Source: [Borrelia] lusitaniae
GTDB taxonomy: Bacteria > Spirochaetota > Spirochaetia > Borreliales > Borreliaceae
Direction: 5' to 3'
Length of the DNA: 64,000 bases
Assembly: GCF_030440365.1 (NCBI RefSeq)
Contig: NZ_CP124050.1
Coordinates: 1 to 64,000, forward strand
Every line of letters starts with the position of its first letter. Positions within the stretch are counted from its first letter, which is position 1. The position numbers and the translations under genes were made by a program. Positions 58,073 to 64,000 of the stretch are shown piece by piece. The notes below the pieces were generated by a model. It did no database searches and was not told where the DNA came from. It was given only the letters and a program-made list of their open reading frames with translations.

Positions 58073-58789
58073 ATGAATCTAATGTTAATAACTTTTAATG
58101 AATTTCAAACAGGAATTTCACTAAATGACGATAGAGTAGAACATCTTGTTAAAATCTTAAAATTAAAAGATAACGACAAATTTAAATTTGGTATTCTTGG
58201 AGAAAAAAATATTTACCATTGCATTTACAAAAAAGATAAAAAACTATTTTTCAAGAAAATCTTTAAAATAGAAGAATCTAATAAACTCAAAAAATTAAAT
58301 GTGCTAATTGGAATGATAAGACCAATTGTTGCAAGAAGAATCATAAAAGAACTTGCTAGCATTGGAATATGCGAAATAATTTTTTTCAACACTGAGCTTA
58401 CGGAAAAATCATATTTAAATTCTAAAATCTTTAAAAACAATGATTACGAAAAACATTTAATATCTGGAGCAATGCAAGGAGGAATAACGTACCTACCAAA
58501 AATGAAAATTATGAAAAATTTGAAAGAAAGCCTTAAATATATTAAACAAGAAAATTTTGAAATAAAAATATTGCTTGAAAAAAATAGCAAAATAAATTTA
58601 ATTGACATAGAACAAGTAAACAATGCAGCCATTATTGTGGGACCTGAGAGAGGGTTTACAGAAAAAGAAAAAGAACTAATAACTCAATATAATTTTTCCT
58701 CTTACAGCATATCCCCAAACATCCTAAGAACAGAAACAGCGGTAATTGCTGCATCTATTATTGCTACATCGAAACTAGTTAATATATGA
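58073..58789 (+). CDS. rsmE: 16S rRNA m3U1498 methyltransferase RsmE (BB0062)
   Basis: 238 residues. The N-terminal PUA-like domain (HLVKILKLKDNDKFKFGILG) precedes the SPOUT fold with IIVGPERGFTEKEKEL and ILRTETAVIAASII. It methylates the small-subunit decoding region. TAAGGA lies about 15 bases before the ATG and another Met at codon 3 is in better range. Single-gene unit. Confidence 0.93.
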   Translation: MNLMLITFNEFQTGISLNDDRVEHLVKILKLKDNDKFKFGILGEKNIYHCIYKKDKKLFFKKIFKIEESNKLKKLNVLIGMIRPIVARRIIKELASIGICEIIFFNTELTEKSYLNSKIFKNNDYEKHLISGAMQGGITYLPKMKIMKNLKESLKYIKQENFEIKILLEKNSKINLIDIEQVNNAAIIVGPERGFTEKEKELITQYNFSSYSISPNILRTETAVIAASIIATSKLVNI

Positions 58790-58841
58790 TTTTATGTTAG
58801 AATTTTTTTGATTTTTTTAAGTCAAATCCGTTTAAACGCAA

Positions 58842-59849
58842 TTAATTTATAACTGTTTGATTGATAAGCTTATCATAAATATAAAGTTCAATAATAGAGC
58901 CTTTGTAGACCTCATAGGGCAACTTAATCAATCCTCCTTTTGATTTAAAGGAATAAATCAAAGAATTTTCACCATCTAAACCCTTTAGCCTAACAGATAT
59001 ATCAACGTAAGATGGATGTTGCCTTAATTTATAAGTCAAAATTCCAAAAACAGTTTCATTGTCAACCTTGGGCTTTGCAATAGTAACTAAAATTTTTTCT
59101 GATTCATTTATTTTAGCTCCAGGCAGAATAGACTGAGAAACAATATTGCCAAAATCACCCGTATTTGCTAAATCAATGTCAAAACTAATATTATCATTCA
59201 AAAGAGAAGCAATAGCATCTTTATAATAAATTCCAATATAATTTTTAACATTTTTGCCCAAACTATTTTTACCTTTACTGATTAAAAATTGAAGATCTGT
59301 TAAACTTGATATTTGACTGCCTGGTGATGGGTTTTGACGAATTATTATACCTTTTGGCAATTCACTCTCAACCTCAAGAGGTTTAACAATATGGTAAAGC
59401 AATTTAGAATTATCAAAAGAACTAGCCTTTAAATTCGTAATAACATCATCAATGTTTTTGCCAATAAAACTATCAACTCTATTTATTATAGCCCCTTTGC
59501 TAATGAAAATTATAACCTTATTGCTATGCCTTAAAACAGTTCCTGGTTTTGGGCCTTGCTCTATAACTTTTCCCTTATCAAGAGCGCTTGAAGAAAATTT
59601 AAACTCAACATGAGGAATCAACTCTTTTCTCTGTAATTCAATAATAGCATCCTCAATAGTCAGAGAATAAAGATTTGGAACAACTACAATCTCACTATTT
59701 TCCAAAACCATAAAAAAAATTGCAAAAGAAACAATTAAAGATCCAAAAATAACCAAAAGCAATGCCTTGACTGTAGCTTTAGGCAAAATCAATATTTCAT
59801 TATTGCAATTTTTGTCATTTTGTGTCAGATCTGATTTATTTTTAAACAA
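58842..59849 (-). CDS. orphan PASTA-domain membrane protein (BB0063)
   Basis: 335 residues. A polar cytosolic start, one membrane helix (about 29-50) and three extracellular PASTA repeats (about 55-120, 125-195, 198-262), for example VVVPNLYSLTIEDAIIELQR...VIEQGPKPGTVL. The last 70 residues form a separate beta domain. PASTA repeats usually bind muropeptides on PBPs or Ser/Thr kinases; here neither a kinase nor a transpeptidase domain is attached. The start is TTG with GGAGA five bases before it; upstream frame stays open to the fmt stop but has no ATG. It follows fmt by 50 bases. Confidence 0.83.
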   Translation of the reverse strand: MFKNKSDLTQNDKNCNNEILILPKATVKALLLVIFGSLIVSFAIFFMVLENSEIVVVPNLYSLTIEDAIIELQRKELIPHVEFKFSSSALDKGKVIEQGPKPGTVLRHSNKVIIFISKGAIINRVDSFIGKNIDDVITNLKASSFDNSKLLYHIVKPLEVESELPKGIIIRQNPSPGSQISSLTDLQFLISKGKNSLGKNVKNYIGIYYKDAIASLLNDNISFDIDLANTGDFGNIVSQSILPGAKINESEKILVTIAKPKVDNETVFGILTYKLRQHPSYVDISVRLKGLDGENSLIYSFKSKGGLIKLPYEVYKGSIIELYIYDKLINQTVIN

Positions 59850-59898
59850 TTCATCTCCATTAGAAAATTTATTTTCTAAATTGTTATTATTATTAAAA

Positions 59899-60846
59899 TT
59901 AATATAGCCCCCCTATTGAAGAAAACACTTGTCCTATTAGTTGCCTATTCCCATTATAAAAAGACTTGAAATCCAAAACCTTTCTTCCAGGCCTTTGAAC
60001 TTCTAAAAGCAAAAGAATCCCTTTTCCAGTATTAACAAATAATCCTCTTTTAGAATCAAAATCAACAATTTCTCCTATTTTTCTCTCTTTATATGAATCT
60101 ATTTCCAAAAAATCAGCACGATGAAAAATAATGTTATTAGAATCAAGCCTAGCTCTTACAAGTGGCCAAGGATTACATGCATTAATTCTGTTTTTAATCT
60201 CAAATGCACTTAAATTAAAATCTATAAATCCTGATTCTTTTTTTAAAAAAGAACAAAAAGTAGCTTCGCTTGATTTTTGAGGAATTCCTAAAAACCCCTT
60301 GCTAATTTTTTCCAAAGCCTCTAAAACAAGACTTGGACTAAGACTTGATACAAGCTTTGAAATATCATAACTTGTATCATAAGATCTTATTTTAAAATCT
60401 TTTTGCACTAAAATATTGCCACTATCCATTTCTAAAGCCATCCTCTGAATAGTAATGCCGCTAACACAATCACCATTTAAAATTGCAGCTTGAATAGGAG
60501 AAGCACCTCTATATTTGGGTAAAAGAGAAGGATGAACATTAATACACCCCTTTGGAAAAATATCCAAAAATTCTTTTTTAAATATCTTACCATAAGAAAA
60601 AACTACCATTAAATCTGGATTCAAACCTCTAATTAAATTTAATATATTCTCATCAAGAACCAAGGGATCAAAAACTTTAATATCCTTAGCAATAGCCTCA
60701 ACCTTTATTGCATTTTGACTTAACTTTTGTCCTCTGCCTTTAGGTTTATCAGGCAAAGTCAAAACACCCACTACTTCATAATGCCTTAAAATCTCATTGA
60801 AAACTTCTAAAGCAATAGAAGAAGAGCTTACAAAAAATATTTTCAT
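59899..60846 (-). CDS. fmt: methionyl-tRNA formyltransferase (BB0064)
   Basis: 315 residues. The N-terminal Rossmann-like domain has LTLPDKPKGRG and the catalytic region INVHPSLLPKYRGASPIQAA, followed by a C-terminal oligonucleotide-binding domain. It formylates Met-tRNAi with 10-formyl-THF from FolD. The start overlaps the def stop by four bases (ATGA), so def and fmt are translationally coupled, their conserved pairing. Confidence 0.95.
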   Translation of the reverse strand: MKIFFVSSSSIALEVFNEILRHYEVVGVLTLPDKPKGRGQKLSQNAIKVEAIAKDIKVFDPLVLDENILNLIRGLNPDLMVVFSYGKIFKKEFLDIFPKGCINVHPSLLPKYRGASPIQAAILNGDCVSGITIQRMALEMDSGNILVQKDFKIRSYDTSYDISKLVSSLSPSLVLEALEKISKGFLGIPQKSSEATFCSFLKKESGFIDFNLSAFEIKNRINACNPWPLVRARLDSNNIIFHRADFLEIDSYKERKIGEIVDFDSKRGLFVNTGKGILLLLEVQRPGRKVLDFKSFYNGNRQLIGQVFSSIGGLY

Positions 60847-61340
60847 TTTGCTTTAAGCCCCCTTTCTTTCATATAAGGCTTTAAGAGTTTATTTTTTATC
60901 TTTTCTTCGTAATAATCAATAAAAAGAACTCCATTCAAATGATCCATTTCATGCTGAATAATTCTTGCCAAAAAATCAGAATTTTCAATAGTAAAAGATT
61001 TTCCATTCTCGTCATAAAAATTTACCGAAATAGCCTTAGGCCTCATTAAATCGTAATAAACTCCCGGTATACTTAAACATCCTTCTCTGTAAGAATTAAG
61101 CTCATAAGAAGTCTCTGTTATTAAAGGATTAATAAAAACCAAAGGCCTTGCCAGTTTATTCTCTCTAACTACAAAAAGTGACAAATCAAGGCCTACCTGA
61201 GGAGCAGCAAGTCCAACCCCACCGCTAATATCCATAAGTTCTATCATCTTTTTTGCATAATCTCTAATCTTATTATCAATATTATCAATTTGTTTTGTCT
61301 TAACACGAAGCAGATCATTAGGATAAAATACCATTTCCAT
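60843..61340 (-). CDS. def: peptide deformylase (BB0065)
   Basis: 165 residues. The three motifs are GVGLAAPQVG, EGCLSIPG (metal Cys) and QHEMDHLNG (metal His and catalytic Glu). It removes the N-formyl group from new proteins. The Shine-Dalgarno AAGGAGG is about 10 bases before the ATG. An out-of-frame ATG lies directly after that site. Followed by fmt with overlap. Confidence 0.96.
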   Translation of the reverse strand: MEMVFYPNDLLRVKTKQIDNIDNKIRDYAKKMIELMDISGGVGLAAPQVGLDLSLFVVRENKLARPLVFINPLITETSYELNSYREGCLSIPGVYYDLMRPKAISVNFYDENGKSFTIENSDFLARIIQHEMDHLNGVLFIDYYEEKIKNKLLKPYMKERGLKAK

Positions 61341-61375
61341 AAAAACTCATCCTCCTTTCAAACAAAAAAAGACAC

Positions 61376-62062
61376 TTATTTTATCTTTCCAAAAAGCTTC
61401 CACTCTTCATTTCCCAATAATGAAAAATAAATATTACCAACCCTGGACTTAGGAATAGCATAAAGTTTGCTTTCATTAATATCTTTAAAAACCAAAAACT
61501 CTTTAAGATCTGTATCAAAAAGAACAAGCTTTCTGTCCTTACCATCAAGCTTTAATCGCCAATCACCTTTTAATGTTTTATAAAAAAATATCCTCTCATC
61601 AATAGTATTAATTTCATAATTTTTTTGCTTTTTTTTAAAACTTGTTGATTTTATAGCCCCAATAACATAGTTTAAAAAATCCTTATCAAATTGAATACTA
61701 TTTAAAAAAGTTCCCACATAAGCTGCTTTTATTTGCTCATTCTTAGGATCAATAAAAAAAATAGTTGGACTTTTTTGTAGATTAATTTTATTAAAAATTT
61801 CATTGTCCTTATCGATAACTAAAAAAACATTTTTTCTAGATACCTTGTGAATAATTTCATCATTTGTAAAAGAATCTAGAAAATCTTTTATTAGATTTTC
61901 TTTAATATCTCTGCCAACCAAAATTAAAACATTTTTATCTAATTTTTTAGCTTTTTTAATTGCAATCTCATAAGAGCTTTCAAAAATAATATCTTCGGAC
62001 AAAGAAAACAAGTCTGAAACTCCTTGATTTAAAATCATTAAAAATGCAATTATAAATCTCAT
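61376..62062 (-). CDS. exported thioredoxin-fold protein without the CxxC (BB0066)
   Basis: 228 residues. Signal peptide about 1-20. The middle (about 28-120) follows the thioredoxin-like pattern of DsbD-C/thioredoxin_7 proteins: AKKLDKNVLILVGRDIKENL, VFLVIDKDNEIFNKINLQKSPTIFFIDPKNEQI. The motif that should hold CxxC (GRDIKEN) has none, though the Pro loop (KSPTIFF) is kept. A C-terminal segment (about 155-228) has a beta-rich look (KGDWRLKLDGKDRKLVLF). Redox activity is unlikely; binding is inferred. The start overlaps the aminopeptidase stop. Confidence 0.65.
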   Translation of the reverse strand: MRFIIAFLMILNQGVSDLFSLSEDIIFESSYEIAIKKAKKLDKNVLILVGRDIKENLIKDFLDSFTNDEIIHKVSRKNVFLVIDKDNEIFNKINLQKSPTIFFIDPKNEQIKAAYVGTFLNSIQFDKDFLNYVIGAIKSTSFKKKQKNYEINTIDERIFFYKTLKGDWRLKLDGKDRKLVLFDTDLKEFLVFKDINESKLYAIPKSRVGNIYFSLLGNEEWKLFGKIK

Positions 62063-63837
62063 ATTTTACTTGTCAGCTTTGCTAAAAATTCCAACTCCCC
62101 TTCATCATCAAAATGCTCTTTTAAAGTTAAAAACACAAATTCATGATAATTATTAATATAATTCAACTCATCTTCTGAGAGCATTTCTTTTACTATTAAT
62201 TCTTTTTCAAAAGGAACAAGAGTTAGATTCTCAAACTCTAAAAAAGCTCCAAAGTTATTTGTAAAAGCTTGCTTTACAAAAACTAAATTTTCAATCCTTA
62301 TCCCATGACTAAATGTTCTATAAAGACCGGGCTCAATTGAAACTACCTCAGATCCTTTAAAAGAGTAACTAGAGCTAGGACTAATAGAAACTGGAAGTTC
62401 ATGAACATTAAGAAAAAATCCAACACCATGCCCGGTTCCATGAATAAAATTTAATTCATTTTTTAAAAGAGGCAATCTACAAATTCCATCAAGAAAAGCC
62501 CCCGAAGATCCGTGTGGAAACTTTAAAGAAGCAAGGCTAATGAAAGCTTTAAGAACTAAAGTATAATCATGCTTTTCTTGACTAGAAGCATCTCTTATTA
62601 GAAAAACTCTTGTAACATCTGTTGTACCAAGTCCAAAATACGAACCTCCAGAATCAATCAAAAGAAGCCCGTTGGTATTTATTTTTTTTCCTCTTTTAGG
62701 CTTATAGTGCGGAAGAGCGCCATTTTCTTTGAAGCCAACTATTGAATCAAAACTAGAACTAAAAAAATCTTTATTTGATTTTCTAAAATACAAAAGCATA
62801 TCAGCGATGTCTATTTCATCTAATTTGGCCAATTCAACATTACTTAGGCTTTTAAATTTATGCAAAAATTTAATCAAGCTAGTAGCATCAATAACATGAG
62901 CCTCTTTCATCTTGAGAAGTTCATAATCGGTTTTTATTGCCTTAAGATCGCTTATAATACTCTCTCCAAAAATAATATTGGTCTCACCGAGAACTTTTAA
63001 AATTCTAACATTAGTATAAAATGAAACAAAAAATTTACCTTTATGCTTTATTCGATCCAAAAAACAGTAAAAATTACTATAAGGCTCTATTTCAAAATTC
63101 TCCATTTCAAGTGCTTCTTTAACACTTGAATCAAGTTTGTTTGTATCAATAAAGAGAACATTTTTTGAATCTTTATTCCTAGATATTAAAAGAAACGAAT
63201 AAAACAATGCTGAATTTTTAACATCTGATCCTCTTAAATTCAATGTCCAAGCAATCTCATCAAGAGCAGCAATAACGTAAAAATCTGCCAAATTCTTTTC
63301 CAAAGTTAAATAAATAGATTTGATTTTGTCAGCTCTTTTATTATTTTTCTCTAAATCAATCAATTCAAATATATGACTAAACTCAATCTGAGGTCTAGAT
63401 TTCCAAATTAAATCAATTAGATCTTGATCTAAAACCTTGATATGCGTATTTTTACATTTTTCAGACAACTCTTTATAAAACTTTATACTAATCTCATCAG
63501 AGCAAATTCCAAGCTTTGATTCTTGTAAATTTGAATTTATATACGTAAAAATGTCAGGAGAACCTTTTACTCCAAGCTTTATCAATTCAACCTCAGTTCC
63601 CTTAAGTTCTTGATCGGCTTGTAAAAAATACCTACCATCAGTGAAAAGAACAGCTTTGGACAATGTTACAATTACCGTGCCAAAGCTACCAGAAAAACCT
63701 GTAATAAACTTACGAGCGCTATACTTTTCATGAGAATATTCACTAAAATGAGGATCATAACCTGTCACCAGATAAGCATCAACTCCATTTTCTCTCATAC
63801 GATCTCTAAGTAAAGCTAATCTTTTATTAATATTCAA
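62059..63837 (-). CDS. pepP: Xaa-Pro aminopeptidase, M24 family (BB0067)
   Basis: 592 residues, the long cytosolic APP1 type with two creatinase-like N-terminal domains and a pita-bread C-terminal domain. Metal ligands: LLIDSGGSYFGLGTTDVTR (two Asp), FIHGTGHGVGFFLNVHE (His), SIEPGLYRTF (Glu) and GIRIENLV (Glu). It releases N-terminal residues before proline, useful to a peptide-scavenging pathogen. Four-base overlap with the thioredoxin-like gene implies one transcript. Confidence 0.92.
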   Translation of the reverse strand: MNINKRLALLRDRMRENGVDAYLVTGYDPHFSEYSHEKYSARKFITGFSGSFGTVIVTLSKAVLFTDGRYFLQADQELKGTEVELIKLGVKGSPDIFTYINSNLQESKLGICSDEISIKFYKELSEKCKNTHIKVLDQDLIDLIWKSRPQIEFSHIFELIDLEKNNKRADKIKSIYLTLEKNLADFYVIAALDEIAWTLNLRGSDVKNSALFYSFLLISRNKDSKNVLFIDTNKLDSSVKEALEMENFEIEPYSNFYCFLDRIKHKGKFFVSFYTNVRILKVLGETNIIFGESIISDLKAIKTDYELLKMKEAHVIDATSLIKFLHKFKSLSNVELAKLDEIDIADMLLYFRKSNKDFFSSSFDSIVGFKENGALPHYKPKRGKKINTNGLLLIDSGGSYFGLGTTDVTRVFLIRDASSQEKHDYTLVLKAFISLASLKFPHGSSGAFLDGICRLPLLKNELNFIHGTGHGVGFFLNVHELPVSISPSSSYSFKGSEVVSIEPGLYRTFSHGIRIENLVFVKQAFTNNFGAFLEFENLTLVPFEKELIVKEMLSEDELNYINNYHEFVFLTLKEHFDDEGELEFLAKLTSKI

Positions 63838-63890
63838 AAAAAATCCCCTTTATAAACCCTAATAATACCAGTATACCAAATAATTATCAA

Positions 63891-63919
63891 TTTAAAAAAA
63901 AAAAATTATTTGATATAAT
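63891..63919 (+). promoter_or_regulatory. promoter of the partial HAD gene
   Basis: TATAAT at 63914-63919 with a weak -35 TTTAAA at 63891-63896 (17-base spacing). AAAGGA lies before the ATG at 63952. The divergent aminopeptidase starts at 63837. Confidence 0.5.
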
Positions 63920-63951
63920 TTAGCTTGAAATTAACTCCTAAAGGATAAAAT

Positions 63952-64000
63952 ATGAAAAATATTAAAGCGGTTGCTTCTGATCTTGATGGTACTCTTTTAT
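63952..64000 (+). CDS. HAD-superfamily (Cof-type) hydrolase, 5' end only (BB0068)
   Basis: Sixteen codons read MKNIKAVASDLDGTLL before the window ends. DLDGTLL is HAD motif I with the nucleophile Asp, in the form typical of Cof-type sugar or nucleotide phosphatases. The rest lies outside the window. Preceded by AAAGGA and a TATAAT. Confidence 0.75.
   Translation, partial: MKNIKAVASDLDGTLL

Overview
This AT-rich window reads as the left end of the linear chromosome of a Lyme-disease spirochete (Borrelia/Borreliella burgdorferi sensu lato). The diagnostic signs are a telomere-like motif at base 14, the porin gene p13, the PUR-domain regulator gene bpuR, a tmRNA whose tag reads AKNNNFTSSNLVMAA, and a gene order I recognise as BB0001 to BB0068 of strain B31. 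The BB numbers come from memory of that gene order, not from a search.

Layout. Bases 1-962 hold a probable hairpin telomere and about 0.9 kb with no intact gene, including what look like decayed coding remnants. Bases 963-9178 hold a small exported protein, a GH3 hexosaminidase, a UDP-sugar pyrophosphorylase-like gene divergent from a phosphoglucomutase, trpS, a permease and a HAD phosphatase. Bases 9266-15591 are one tight plus-strand operon: cdaA and its YbbR partner (c-di-AMP), acpS, a DUF2225 gene, truA, a protein resembling a dead uracil-DNA glycosylase, and priA. Bases 15588-26489 carry mostly minus-strand housekeeping genes (udk, rluD, PPi-dependent phosphofructokinase, queA, ruvB-ruvA, folD-yebC), plus a YitT membrane protein and a secreted beta-propeller protein.

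Bases 26616-33000 are rich in envelope genes: a beta-barrel protein, a BamB-like lipoprotein, two adjacent signal peptidase I homologues (one lacking its catalytic residues), a PEGA/FGE-like membrane protein, smpB and p13. Bases 33015-43702 hold parE-parC with plsC and two envelope genes, cheR, phoU and a TPR pair. Bases 43729-47868 hold an unusually short SMC protein, rnhB, bpuR, tRNA-Gly(TCC) and tmRNA. Bases 47982-64000 hold two tandem VUT/YhhQ transporters, trmH, ung, a gap-pgk-tpiA-secG glycolytic cluster, a ybeY-corC-TPR operon, trxA, rsmE, an orphan PASTA protein, def-fmt, a thioredoxin-like protein, an aminopeptidase P and the first codons of a HAD phosphatase.

How the genes connect. 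Energy comes from glycolysis (pfp, tpiA, gap, pgk, phosphoglucomutase). Queuosine would depend on salvage (VUT transporter, then queA). Ribosome rescue has both parts here (smpB and ssrA). Protein export has secG, signal peptidases and a Bam accessory lipoprotein. N-formyl-methionine handling is the def-fmt pair. Plus-strand genes encode K/N/I-rich proteins and minus-strand genes are richer in V/G/D/F. That fits the strong replication-strand bias known in this genus, with the minus strand leading in this arm.

The observations I rate highest are the telomere-proximal signals, the SMC with no visible hinge, the UDG-like pseudoenzyme between truA and priA, the paired active/inactive signal peptidases, and a 40-bp perfect palindrome upstream of pfp.
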